A stretch of 44,979 nucleotides of DNA. Origin: an uncultured Oscillospiraceae bacterium. Lineage in GTDB: Bacteria; Bacillota; Clostridia; Oscillospirales; Oscillospiraceae. The notes below the pieces were generated by a model that ran no database searches, was not told where the DNA came from, and saw only the letters and a list, made by a program, of their open reading frames with translations. Location: NCBI GenBank assembly GCA_910587505.1, contig CAJULD010000024.1:1-44979 (forward strand). The letters are read 5' to 3'. The translations under genes were made by a program, and so were the position numbers. This document shows, in pieces, positions 7,514 through 15,733 of this stretch. How positions within the stretch are numbered: position 1 is the stretch's first letter; each line of letters begins with the position of its first letter.

Positions 7514-8422
7514 ATGAGAGATCTTTCCAAATATCAGGGTATTTTCCCCGCGTTCTACGCCTGTTATGACGGGGATGGCCAGATCAGCCCCGAGGCTACC
7601 CGCGCCCTGGCAGGGTATCTGCTGGACAAGGGGGTCAAGGGCCTGTACGTGGGCGGCTCCTCCGGTGAGTGCATCTATCAGAGCGTGGCCGAGCGGAAGC
7701 TGGTGCTGGAGAATGTCATGGCCGAGGTGGGCGGCAGGCTGACCATCATTGCCCACGTAGCCTGCAACAACACCGCCGACAGCCGGGAACTGGCCGCCCA
7801 TGCCGAAAGTCTGGGCGTGGACGCCATCGCCTCCATTCCTCCCATTTATTTCCACCTGCCTCCCGCCGCCATTGCCAGATACTGGAACGACATCTCCGAG
7901 GCGGCGCCCAACACGGATTTTGTCATCTACAACATTCCGCAGCTGGCGGGCGTGGCGTTGACGGTGCCCCTGCTGAGGGAGATGCTGAAGAATCCCCGCG
8001 TCATCGGCGTGAAGAACTCCTCCATGCCCGTTCAGGACATCCAGATGTGGAACGACGAGGGCGCGCTGGTGTTCAACGGTCCCGACGAGCAGCTTTTCGG
8101 CGGTCTGGCCGCCGGAGCGGCGGGCGGCATCGGCGGCACCTATGGGGCCATGCCGGAGCTGTATCTGAAGATTTTCCAGTGCTTCCAGGCCGGCGATGTG
8201 GCGAAGGGGCAGGAGATCCAGAACGAGTGCTGCCGCATTATCTACAAAATGTGTACGGCCCGGGGCAACCTGTACGCCGTCATCAAGGAGATTCTCCGCC
8301 GGACCGGCGGTCCCGACGTGGGAAGCGTCCGGCTGCCGCTGGCCCCGCTGGCGGAAGGAGATTCCCCCATCGTGGACGAGTGCGTGAGCATGATCCGGGC
8401 CGCGATTGGAAAATACTGCTGA
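7514..8422 (+). CDS. nanA: N-acetylneuraminate lyase (DHDPS/NAL superfamily)
   Basis: A 302-residue TIM-barrel aldolase. It carries the superfamily signature VGGSSGECIYQSVAERK, the catalytic tyrosine in FVIYNIPQ and the Schiff-base lysine in VIGVKNSS. The protein cleaves sialic acid to ManNAc and pyruvate in the cytoplasm. Choosing NAL over dihydrodipicolinate synthase rests on the context (transporter, YhcH, AGE epimerase, ROK kinase) and on the GSSGE variant. ATG 7514 has AAGGAGAA about 9 nt upstream; TTG 7493 lies in frame but ahead of the ribosome binding site. It is the last gene of the operon, followed by a very strong terminator. Confidence 0.85.
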   Translation: MRDLSKYQGIFPAFYACYDGDGQISPEATRALAGYLLDKGVKGLYVGGSSGECIYQSVAERKLVLENVMAEVGGRLTIIAHVACNNTADSRELAAHAESLGVDAIASIPPIYFHLPPAAIARYWNDISEAAPNTDFVIYNIPQLAGVALTVPLLREMLKNPRVIGVKNSSMPVQDIQMWNDEGALVFNGPDEQLFGGLAAGAAGGIGGTYGAMPELYLKIFQCFQAGDVAKGQEIQNECCRIIYKMCTARGNLYAVIKEILRRTGGPDVGSVRLPLAPLAEGDSPIVDECVSMIRAAIGKYC

Positions 8423-8525
8423 TAAAAAGGGATCAAAAACTTTCCCGCTTTTTCCTGAAAAAAGTGGGGCAAAAGAGCTTTGGGGATTTTTCTCTGTTGC
8501 TCCGCGGGAGCTTCCCGGAGCTTTG

Positions 8526-8570
8526 GAAAACCCGGGGACCGGACGAAAACCGTCCGGTCCCCGGGTTTTC
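8526..8570. terminator. Bidirectional terminator after the lyase gene
   Basis: A perfect 20-bp stem (8526-8545 with 8551-8570) with loop AAAAC. The stem ends in GAAAA/TTTTC and therefore provides a T-run on both strands. It closes the nan operon. Confidence 0.85.
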
Positions 8571-8617
8571 GCCTCCCCCATGCCCCCGGCGTATACCTAC
8601 CTATGACTGATGAGCAT

Positions 8618-8646
8618 TTGAAGTTTTGGCCCGTTGGGAGTAAGAT
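8618..8646 (+). promoter_or_regulatory. Promoter of the ABC exporter pair
   Basis: TTGAAG (8618-8623), a 17-nt spacer and TAAGAT (8641-8646) lie about 48 nt before the first exporter gene. Confidence 0.5.
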
Positions 8647-8693
8647 GATAAAACATGCGAACAGACAGCATGGAAAAAGCCGGGAGGAGAGAG

Positions 8694-10457
8694 ATGAAGG
8701 AACTGAAGATGATAGGCGGTTACGCCAGACGGTACTGGCCCCGCTACGTATTGGGCATCGTGGCCCTGGCGCTGGTGGACCTGATGAATGTGTACATCCC
8801 TCAGTATACCGGAGAGATCACCGACGGACTGCGGGCCGGGACCATCGATATGGACGGCGTATGGCGGCTGGTGGGCTGGATTGTCCTGCTGGGCGCGGGA
8901 ATGGCGGCGGGCCGCTTTGCCTGGCGGTATTTCATTTTTGGCGCCTGCCTGACCGTTCAGAAGGATATGCGGGGGGACCTCTTTGCCCATCTGGAGACGC
9001 TGTCCACCCGGTATTTCAACGAGCATAAGACCGGAGATCTCATGGCGCACTTTACCAACGACCTGCAGGCCGTCCGGATGCTCATGGGTCCCACGGTGGT
9101 CACCGCCTTTGACGCCACGGTGATGCTGGTCATGGTGCTGGGGAAAATGATGTTCTATGTGGACCTGCGTCTGACGCTGGTGGCGGTGATTCCTCTGCTG
9201 CTGATTATGTACGGCGACTATGCCTACGGCAAGGTCATGCACCGGAAATTCTTTGCCAAGCAGCGGGCTTTTTCCACCCTGACGGACCAGGTGCAGGAGG
9301 CGGTCAGCGGCATCCGGGTCATCAAGGCCTTCGTCCAGGAGCGTAAGGAGCTGGCCGCCTTTGCCAGGGTCAACCAGCTCAATCAGGATAAAAACATGGA
9401 CGTGGCGCGGACCCAGGCGCTGTTCCTGCCGCTGCTGGATCTGGTGGTGGGCGTCAGCGGACTTCTGACGCTGCTGTACGGCGGTTATCTGACCATCGCC
9501 GGGGAGATCACACTGGGGCAGTTCGAGGCCTTCAACCTGTACATCGGCATGCTGGTGTGGCCCATGATGGCCGCCGGAGAGTGCATCACCTTTATTTCCC
9601 AGGGCATGGCCAGCGTCAAGCGCATTCAGATCATTCTGGACGAGCGGCCGGAGATCACCGACGGCCCGGACACGGCGGGGATAGAGAGCCTGCGGGGGGA
9701 GATCAACCTGGACGGACTGACCTTCACCTACCCCGGTCAGGAGCAGGAGGCGCTTTCCCATGTCAGCGTACACGTGAAGCGGGGCGAAACTCTGGCCATT
9801 CTGGGCCGTACAGGGAGCGGCAAGAGCACGCTGGCCAACCTGCTGCTGCGGCTGTACAATACGGAGCGGGGTATGATACGCGTCGACGGACATTCCATCG
9901 GAGAAATTCCTCTGCCGGTGCTGCGGCGGGACATCGCCTATGTGCCTCAGGACAGCTTCCTGTTTTCCGACACGCTGGAGCGCAACATTGCCTTCGGCGC
10001 GGAGGGGAAGACGCTGGAGGACGTGCAGGAGGCGGCGAAGAACGCCCATATTCACGACAATATTATGGACTTCCCCGAGAACTATCAGACCGTGGTAGGC
10101 GAGCGGGGCGTGACCCTCTCCGGCGGGCAGAAGCAGCGCACGTCCATTGCGCGGGCGCTGCTGAAGGACGCGCCCATCCTGATTCTGGACGACGCGCTTT
10201 CCGCGGTGGATACGGACACGGAGGAGCAGATCCTGCACAGCCTGCGCCTTAACCGCTCGGGCCGCACCACCATTATCATTGCCCACCGGATCTCCACCAT
10301 CCAGAACGCGGACCATATTCTGGTCCTGGACGACGGCAGGGCGGCAGAGTACGGGACCCATCAGGAGCTGATGGCACGGGGCGGCATCTACCGGAGCGTT
10401 TACGACAGGCAGCAGCTGGAGAAGCAGCTGCATGAGGAGGGAGGCGCGGCGTCATGA
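8694..10457 (+). CDS. ABC exporter half-transporter, non-catalytic-site subunit
   Basis: 587 residues: a six-helix type-I exporter membrane domain (about 1-320), then an ATPase domain. Walker A is GRTGSGKST (G371-T379), the signature LSGGQ is at 475-479 and Walker B ends in D499-D500. The catalytic glutamate after Walker B is thus aspartate, as in the degenerate half of heterodimers such as TM287/288, BmrCD and LmrCD. ATG 8694 has GGAGG 6 nt upstream; earlier in-frame ATGs at 8655 and 8670 lack this. Its stop overlaps the next start (ATGA), so the two are translationally coupled. Substrate unknown; multidrug or peptide export is typical of the family. Confidence 0.92.
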   Translation: MKELKMIGGYARRYWPRYVLGIVALALVDLMNVYIPQYTGEITDGLRAGTIDMDGVWRLVGWIVLLGAGMAAGRFAWRYFIFGACLTVQKDMRGDLFAHLETLSTRYFNEHKTGDLMAHFTNDLQAVRMLMGPTVVTAFDATVMLVMVLGKMMFYVDLRLTLVAVIPLLLIMYGDYAYGKVMHRKFFAKQRAFSTLTDQVQEAVSGIRVIKAFVQERKELAAFARVNQLNQDKNMDVARTQALFLPLLDLVVGVSGLLTLLYGGYLTIAGEITLGQFEAFNLYIGMLVWPMMAAGECITFISQGMASVKRIQIILDERPEITDGPDTAGIESLRGEINLDGLTFTYPGQEQEALSHVSVHVKRGETLAILGRTGSGKSTLANLLLRLYNTERGMIRVDGHSIGEIPLPVLRRDIAYVPQDSFLFSDTLERNIAFGAEGKTLEDVQEAAKNAHIHDNIMDFPENYQTVVGERGVTLSGGQKQRTSIARALLKDAPILILDDALSAVDTDTEEQILHSLRLNRSGRTTIIIAHRISTIQNADHILVLDDGRAAEYGTHQELMARGGIYRSVYDRQQLEKQLHEEGGAAS

Positions 10458-12244
10458 GCCTGTTCCACAAAAAGCAGGAGGAGGATATCCATTACCGGGG
10501 CAACGCTGTGCTGCGGATGCTTTCCTACCTGAAACCTCACATGGGCACGATGACCGTCTGCCTGCTGCTGGTGCTGGTGCTGACCGCTCTGGAGCTGTAC
10601 CGGCCCATGCTGACCGGCGACGCCATTGACCGGTACATCACCGGGGACTACGCCCCCGGCGAGGCGGTGGAGGAGCGGTTTCTGGGACTGCTGGTCTCCG
10701 CCGGCAAGTACGCGCTGGCGCTGCTGGTCACCTTCGTGTGCAATAACCGGATGATGGTCCTGCTCCAGCGGACGGGCCAGCGCATCGTATACGAAATGCG
10801 CCGGGAGCTGTTTGAGCATATCGAAAGCCTGTCCATGCGGTTTTTTGATCTGACGCCGGTGGGCAAGATCGTCACGCGGGTGACCAACGACGTGGAGGCG
10901 GTCCACGAGCTGTACGCCAATATTCTGGTGAAGCTGTTCCGGAACGTGGTAAAAATCATCGCTCTGGCGGCGGTGATGCTGGCGCTGGATGTGCGCATGG
11001 CGCTGCTGAGCTTTGTGATGGTGCCGCTGGTCGCGGTGCTGACGGTGGTGGCCCGGACGCTCTCCCTCCGGGCCAACCGGGCCAACCGTACCTGCCTGAC
11101 GGCGCTGAACACCTTCCTGTCGGAGCATCTCTCCGGTATGCGGGTCATCCAGATTTTCCACCGGGAAAAGGAAAAGTACCAGGAGTTCTCCCGGCACAGC
11201 GAGGCCTTCCACCGGACCAGCTTCCGGGCGATCATGGTCAACGCCGTATTCCGGCCGGTGATTGTGCTTGCCTCCGTGGCAGCCATGGCCATCGTTATTG
11301 CCGCGGGCAGCCGGGGGGTGCTGGAGGGCACGGTTTCCTTTGGCGTCATGTATATCTTCCTGCAATATATCCGGACCTTTTTCGAGCCCATTCAGGACCT
11401 GGCGGAGCAGCTGTCCACCCTCCAGTCCGCCGTGGCCTCGGCGGAGAAGATCTTCACCCTGCTGGATGAAGAGCCGCTGGTCCGCGACCCGGAAAACCCG
11501 GTGAAACCGGCGTCCTTCCGGGGGCGCATTGAGTTCCGGCACGTCTGGTTTGCCTATGACAACGAAAACTACATCCTCCGGGACGTCAGCTTTACCATTG
11601 AACCGGGGCAGAAGGTGGCCTTCGTAGGCGCCACCGGCGCGGGAAAAAGCTCTATCCTGAACCTGATCGGCCGGTACTATGACATCCAGAAGGGAGAGAT
11701 TCTGGTGGACGGCGTCAACATCCGGGAGCTGAGCCGGGAGCAGCTCCGCCGCTGCATCGGGCAGGTGCAGCAGGATGTATTCATCTTCACCGGCGACGTG
11801 AAAAGCAACATCCGCCTCCGGGAGGAAGACATCACGGACGAAGCCGTCCGGGAGGCCGCCCGGCAGGTCAACGCCAGCCGGTTCATCGAGCGCCTGCCGG
11901 ACGGCTATGACGAGCGCATGACGGAGCGGGGGGCCACCTTCTCCGCCGGGCAGCGGCAGCTGCTCTCCTTCGCCAGGACGCTGGCATTTGATCCGGCCAT
12001 TCTGATTCTGGACGAGGCCACCGCCAATATCGACACGGAGACGGAGCAGTGGATTCAGGAGGCTCTGGAGACCCTGATGGCCGGCCGCACCACGATCATG
12101 GTGGCCCACCGCCTGTCCACCATCCAGCACGCGGACAAGATCATCGTCATGCATAAGGGCCGGATTCGGGAAAGCGGCACCCATCAGCAGCTGCTGGAGC
12201 AGAACGGTATTTATCAGAAGCTGTACCAGCTCCAGCTGGCATGA
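10454..12244 (+). CDS. ABC exporter half-transporter, catalytic-site subunit
   Basis: 596 residues with the same layout as its partner. Walker A is GATGAGKSS (392-400), Walker B ends with D520-E521 (catalytic glutamate present) and the switch histidine lies in VAHRLST. The signature motif is FSAGQ (496-500) instead of LSGGQ. In the heterodimer this altered signature faces the Walker A/B of the first protein, while the intact LSGGQ of the first protein faces the good Walker site here. One ATP site is therefore degenerate and one active. Start ATG 10454 lies inside the upstream stop (ATGA). It is followed by a terminator. Confidence 0.92.
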   Translation: MSLFHKKQEEDIHYRGNAVLRMLSYLKPHMGTMTVCLLLVLVLTALELYRPMLTGDAIDRYITGDYAPGEAVEERFLGLLVSAGKYALALLVTFVCNNRMMVLLQRTGQRIVYEMRRELFEHIESLSMRFFDLTPVGKIVTRVTNDVEAVHELYANILVKLFRNVVKIIALAAVMLALDVRMALLSFVMVPLVAVLTVVARTLSLRANRANRTCLTALNTFLSEHLSGMRVIQIFHREKEKYQEFSRHSEAFHRTSFRAIMVNAVFRPVIVLASVAAMAIVIAAGSRGVLEGTVSFGVMYIFLQYIRTFFEPIQDLAEQLSTLQSAVASAEKIFTLLDEEPLVRDPENPVKPASFRGRIEFRHVWFAYDNENYILRDVSFTIEPGQKVAFVGATGAGKSSILNLIGRYYDIQKGEILVDGVNIRELSREQLRRCIGQVQQDVFIFTGDVKSNIRLREEDITDEAVREAARQVNASRFIERLPDGYDERMTERGATFSAGQRQLLSFARTLAFDPAILILDEATANIDTETEQWIQEALETLMAGRTTIMVAHRLSTIQHADKIIVMHKGRIRESGTHQQLLEQNGIYQKLYQLQLA

Positions 12245-12313
12245 CGGGATGGCGGCACATTCTTTTTCCTGAAGAATCAAAAAGAGCGTTAAATTAAACC
12301 GGCGGATATTTTG

Positions 12314-12349
12314 CCGCCCGTCCCCGACGCGTCGGGGACGGGCGGTTTT
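12314..12349 (+). terminator. Terminator after the exporter pair
   Basis: A perfect 32-bp palindrome (12314-12345, CCGCCCGTCCCCGACG and its complement) followed by TTTT. It separates the exporter genes from the convergent amidase gene. Confidence 0.85.
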
Positions 12350-12353
12350 CCGC

Positions 12354-13091
12354 TTAGCGGATATATTGCGCCGAGGCATATCCCATATAGTCCCCGTATC
12401 GGACCACATACCAGTCCTCGTACTGTCCGTAGACCCGCACGGTAGCGCCGTCGGGGATGCTGGCAATGACAGCGGAGCTGGTGCTGGGCCGGCTGCGGAG
12501 GTTCAGCGTGCCGCCGCCGGCGTAGACTGTGCCTTCCCACGGGTCCGTGGGCCAGATGAAGGGAATATCAAAATAGTCGGTAAGACTGACAACCAGATTC
12601 CGGGCAATCTCCGGGATGTTGTTCTCGATCCACCGGGCGTCCTCCACGTTGTCGTGATAGCCGATTTCCAGCAGCACGGCGGGGAACCTGGAATCCCGCA
12701 CCTCTCCCAGCGAGGTGGTGGACCGGGTGACAACCTTGTTGGGAAGGGGATAGATCTCCCGCAGGTTGTTAACGAAGATCTGGGCCGCCCGCTGGCCCTG
12801 GGTACTGGTGGGATAGTAAAAGGCGATGATCCCCCGGACGTTCCCATAGTTGCTCTCCGCCGCGGCGTTGGAGTGGAGGGCCAGGTAGAAGTCGTACCAG
12901 CCCTGATTGGCCTGCCGGATGGAGCTGCCGGCGGTCATGTCGGGGGTGTTGCGCCTGTAGCGGATGCCGCAGCTGTTGAGGTAGGGGATCATGGCGTCCG
13001 CAAGACGGTTCATCCAGTACTCCTCGCTGCCGGTACCGGTAACGTACATGTTGTTTTCCTGCGTGCTTGGACTCAAATATATGATGGGCAT
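12354..13091 (-). CDS. N-acetylmuramoyl-L-alanine amidase with C-terminal SH3 domain
   Basis: 245 residues. An Amidase_3-like domain (1-175) contains SEEYWMNRLADAMIPYL, LALHSNAA (metal-binding histidine) and VLLEIGYHDN with the catalytic glutamate. A bacterial SH3 domain follows (about 190-245, NLRSRPSTSSAVIASIPDGA and WYVVRYGDYMGYAS). There is no signal peptide, and the usual N-terminal DPGHGG zinc motif is replaced by LSPSTQENNMYV, a form I associate with a clostridial subgroup. ATG 13091 has AGGAGG about 8 nt upstream. It probably hydrolyses the bond between muramic acid and the stem peptide. Export would need lysis, a holin or a non-classical route. Confidence 0.75.
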   Translation of the reverse strand: MPIIYLSPSTQENNMYVTGTGSEEYWMNRLADAMIPYLNSCGIRYRRNTPDMTAGSSIRQANQGWYDFYLALHSNAAAESNYGNVRGIIAFYYPTSTQGQRAAQIFVNNLREIYPLPNKVVTRSTTSLGEVRDSRFPAVLLEIGYHDNVEDARWIENNIPEIARNLVVSLTDYFDIPFIWPTDPWEGTVYAGGGTLNLRSRPSTSSAVIASIPDGATVRVYGQYEDWYVVRYGDYMGYASAQYIR

Positions 13092-13143
13092 AGACTGCAC
13101 CTCCTGTTTTGCCCATCCTATGCGGCGGAGGACGGGGAGGTGC

Positions 13144-13178
13144 AAAAAGGCGGAGGGCGCACAGCCCTCCGCCTTTTT
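13144..13178. terminator. Bidirectional terminator between the small gene and the amidase
   Basis: A 15-bp stem, AAAAAGGCGGAGGGC with its complement GCCCTCCGCCTTTTT, loop GCACA, with an A-run on one side and a T-run on the other. Confidence 0.8.
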
Positions 13179-13181
13179 GCT

Positions 13182-13337
13182 TTAAAGGTCGTCCGCGTCC
13201 TGTACCGGGACCTCGCCGGGATCCGCCGGGGTGCCGGTATAGCTGCCCTGGGGGTCCGTTTTGGCGGACTGCCAGATGGTCATGTCCATGGCCCTGGCCA
13301 TGGGATCGCCGGACTTTTTCTGCTTTTTCCCGCTCAT
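13182..13337 (-). CDS. Small conserved protein of unknown function (51 residues)
   Basis: The reading frame begins MSGKKQKKSGDPMARAM and ends PADPGEVPVQDADDL. The start ATG 13337 has GGAGGGAG about 8 nt upstream, and the stop is followed at once by a terminator, so it looks like a real gene. The motif TDPQGSYTG and the acidic tail PVQDADDL are, to my recollection, recurrent in short proteins of Oscillospiraceae and Lachnospiraceae. Basic N-terminus, acidic C-terminus, no membrane segment, no cysteine. Function unknown. Confidence 0.65.
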   Translation of the reverse strand: MSGKKQKKSGDPMARAMDMTIWQSAKTDPQGSYTGTPADPGEVPVQDADDL

Positions 13338-13401
13338 GGCAATTTCTCCCTCCCGCCCGGATATCGTTCCGGGTCCGGAGGTAGTTTGCCCCGAATGACC
13401 G

Positions 13402-14259
13402 CTAAATTTTCTTCTGATACCCCAGATACCGGCCCACCAGCCGGAAGCCAAGCGACCGCATGATCCGGTTCATCTCATCGTCTGTACCCACGAAGAAGAT
13501 CAGATCCTTCACGCCCTGCCGCTTTCCCTCGTTGAGGAACCGGGTCAGCAGCCGCCGGTACAGGTCCTCGTGATAGTTACCGTCTTCGCAGCACAGGGCG
13601 AATATCTCGTACATACCGTCCTTGAAGCTGGTGGCCATGATCTCCCCGGCCACGCCGTCCTCCTCCGCCACGAAGATGGTCCAATCCGAAAGCTTTTCCC
13701 GGACCCGCCGGCAGTTCCAGAACATATCCGCCTCAATGGTCCGGTGGACCCGCCGGAATTTCTCAAAATTCTCCTCCGTGATCCGCTCCACGGACGCATC
13801 GTCCGGGACCGGGTCGTACCGGTCGAAAAAGAAGCTGTAGTTCTGGGCGTCGTCAAACTGCCGGAATCCCGCGCCCTTTGCCCAGGCTTCCGCTTCCCGG
13901 TTTTCCGCCGGAAAACCCATGAGCCAGTCACTGCCGGGATACCGCTCCGCCAGATAGCCGGAAAGCTCCTCCAGCGCCCCCGTGGTATTCTGCCGGATGC
14001 AGCTGGTATAAAGCTGGATATAGTGATCCTCGGGCAGATGGTAATAGTGGAGCCAGCCCTCCACCGCGCCGTCGGCCTGATAAAGAAGGATCTCGTCCTC
14101 CGGTTTTGAAAAAGCCTTCCGGGCCCTGGCGATAAAATCCTCCTTCGTCTTGATGCCGTCGAAAAAGACGGGATAGAAGGTCCGGGCGGGGTCCAGGGCC
14201 AATTCGTAAGCAAAATCAATGTATTTGTCAAAATCTTTCTCTTGCAGTGGGGTCAACAT
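13402..14259 (-). CDS. GNAT-family N-acetyltransferase (tandem copy 1)
   Basis: 285 residues, longer than a single GNAT domain. The C-terminal half carries the GNAT-like core (WTIFVAEEDGVAGEIMA, YEIFALCCEDGNYHEDLYR, FFVGTDDEMNRIMRSLGF). The N-terminal half (MLTPLQEKDFDKYIDFAYEL onward) may be a degenerate second GNAT fold. It is a close paralogue of the next gene, from which it is separated by 17 nt. AAGGAG lies upstream of ATG 14259. Substrate unknown. It belongs to the minus-strand nfeD-GNAT-GNAT unit. Confidence 0.8.
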   Translation of the reverse strand: MLTPLQEKDFDKYIDFAYELALDPARTFYPVFFDGIKTKEDFIARARKAFSKPEDEILLYQADGAVEGWLHYYHLPEDHYIQLYTSCIRQNTTGALEELSGYLAERYPGSDWLMGFPAENREAEAWAKGAGFRQFDDAQNYSFFFDRYDPVPDDASVERITEENFEKFRRVHRTIEADMFWNCRRVREKLSDWTIFVAEEDGVAGEIMATSFKDGMYEIFALCCEDGNYHEDLYRRLLTRFLNEGKRQGVKDLIFFVGTDDEMNRIMRSLGFRLVGRYLGYQKKI

Positions 14260-14276
14260 TTTGTATTTTTCTCCTT

Positions 14277-15149
14277 TTATATTACCTTATGATATCCAAG
14301 ATATCTGCCTACATGGTGGAAGCCAAGCTCTGGCATGATCCGGTTCATCTCATCGTCTGTACCCACGAAGAAGGTCAGATCCTTCGCGCCCTGCCGCTTT
14401 CCCTCGTTGAGGAACCGGGCCAGCAGCTGCCGGTACAGGCCCTCGTGGTGCTGCCCGTCCTCGCAGCATATGGCGAAGATCTCGTATGTACTGCCGCCGC
14501 TGCCGCGGGCAATGATCTCTTTAGCCATGATCTCCCCGGCCACGCTTTCTTCCTCCGTCACGAAGATGGTCCAATCCGAAAGCTTTTCCCGGACCCGCTG
14601 GCAGTTCCAGAACATATCCGCCTCAATAGTTCGGTGGACCCGCTGGAATTTCTCAAAATTCTCCTCCGTAATCCGCTCCACGGACGGATCGTCCGGGACC
14701 GGGTCGTACCGGTCGAAGAAGAAGCTGTAGTTCTGGGCGTCATCAAACTGCCGGAATCCCGCGCCCTTCGCCCAGGCTTCCGCTTCCCGGTTTTCCGCCG
14801 GGAAGCCTACAAACCAGTCACAGCCGGGATACCGCTCCGCCAGATAGCCGGAAAGCTCCTCCAGCGCCTGGGCCATGTTCCGCCGGACGCAGGAGGAAGC
14901 AAGCTGCAAATAGCGGTCCTCGGGCAGATAGAAGTAATAGAGCCAGCCCTCTACTGCGCCGTCTTCCTGATAGAGCAGGATCTCCTCCGTTGGCCGTGTG
15001 AAGGTTCGCCTGGCTTTAGCGATGAAGTCTGCCTTCGTCTTGATGCCATCGAAGTAGACGTGATAGAAGGTCCGGGCAGGGTCCAGGGCCAATTCGTAAG
15101 CAAAATCAACGTATTTATCAAAATCTTTCTCTTGCAGTGGTACTAACAT
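14277..15149 (-). CDS. GNAT-family N-acetyltransferase (tandem copy 2)
   Basis: 290 residues, roughly four-fifths identical to copy 1 by eye. The central block from FPAENREAEAWAKGAGF to RYDPVPDD is unchanged. Differences cluster near residues 45-105 and around an insertion (KEIIARGSGGST where copy 1 has TSFKDGM). AAGGAG lies about 9 nt before ATG 15149. It is preceded by nfeD with a 21-nt gap. Acyl acceptor unknown. Confidence 0.8.
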   Translation of the reverse strand: MLVPLQEKDFDKYVDFAYELALDPARTFYHVYFDGIKTKADFIAKARRTFTRPTEEILLYQEDGAVEGWLYYFYLPEDRYLQLASSCVRRNMAQALEELSGYLAERYPGCDWFVGFPAENREAEAWAKGAGFRQFDDAQNYSFFFDRYDPVPDDPSVERITEENFEKFQRVHRTIEADMFWNCQRVREKLSDWTIFVTEEESVAGEIMAKEIIARGSGGSTYEIFAICCEDGQHHEGLYRQLLARFLNEGKRQGAKDLTFFVGTDDEMNRIMPELGFHHVGRYLGYHKVI

Positions 15150-15170
15150 GGTGATACGCTCCTTTTTCTC

Positions 15171-15623
15171 TTATGCCGCAGGAACGACGGCCTTCGCACG
15201 GACGATGAGCTTCACGCCCTCCATCCGCTCGATTTCCACGCTCTCGCCCCTGGCTATGATCTCCCCGTCTGCGCTGCGGGCGGTCCAGGTTTTGCCGTCG
15301 ATGTACACCGCGCCGGTGGAGTGGGCGTTGTTGATCGTCTCCGTCACCTGGCCCGCCATGCCCAGCAGACGGTCGGCGTTGGTAGGAACCCTGTGGGGGT
15401 CGGCGTATTTTTTCGCCAGAGGCCGCACCACGGCGGCGGCAATAATGGACACGCCCACAAACAGCAGCAGCTGCGCCTGAAGGGACGCGCCAAACCAAGC
15501 CGCAAATACGCACACCAGCGCGCCTGCCGCGCACCAGACCGACACCAGCGCCAGCGTGGACATCTCCACCACAACGGCCAGAGCCACAACGCCCAGCCAG
15601 AGCCAAACCATAATCTCGTTCAT
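15171..15623 (-). CDS. NfeD-like membrane protein
   Basis: 150 residues: two to three N-terminal membrane helices (VWLWLGVVALAVVVEMSTL, VSVWCAAGALVCVFAAWFG, LLLFVGVSIIAAAVVRPL) and a C-terminal OB-fold domain (LLGMAGQVTETI to SVEIERMEGVKLIVR). This matches short NfeD proteins, which usually work with a flotillin/SPFH protein on membrane organisation. No flotillin gene is adjacent here. AGGAGG lies 9 nt before the start, with a near-consensus promoter 33 nt further up. It is the first gene of a unit with the two GNAT genes. Confidence 0.85.
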   Translation of the reverse strand: MNEIMVWLWLGVVALAVVVEMSTLALVSVWCAAGALVCVFAAWFGASLQAQLLLFVGVSIIAAAVVRPLAKKYADPHRVPTNADRLLGMAGQVTETINNAHSTGAVYIDGKTWTARSADGEIIARGESVEIERMEGVKLIVRAKAVVPAA

Positions 15624-15655
15624 GTCACAGCCCTCCTGTCCTGATTGATATTCTT

Positions 15656-15684
15656 ATTATACTACAGGGAGCCCCCGCCGTCAA
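15656..15684 (-). promoter_or_regulatory. Promoter of nfeD and the GNAT genes
   Basis: On the minus strand TTGACG (15679-15684), a 17-nt spacer and TATAAT (15656-15661), close to consensus. Confidence 0.75.
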
Positions 15685-15702
15685 TGCGGGGAAAAAGTTT
15701 CA

Positions 15703-15728
15703 AGTCCCTGCGCCGCGGCGCAGGGACT
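15703..15728 (-). terminator. Terminator after the HD-domain gene
   Basis: A perfect 26-bp palindrome (AGTCCCTGCGCCG and complement) 5 nt beyond the stop, followed on the minus strand by TGAAACTTTTTC. Confidence 0.7.
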
Positions 15729-15733
15729 CCCCG

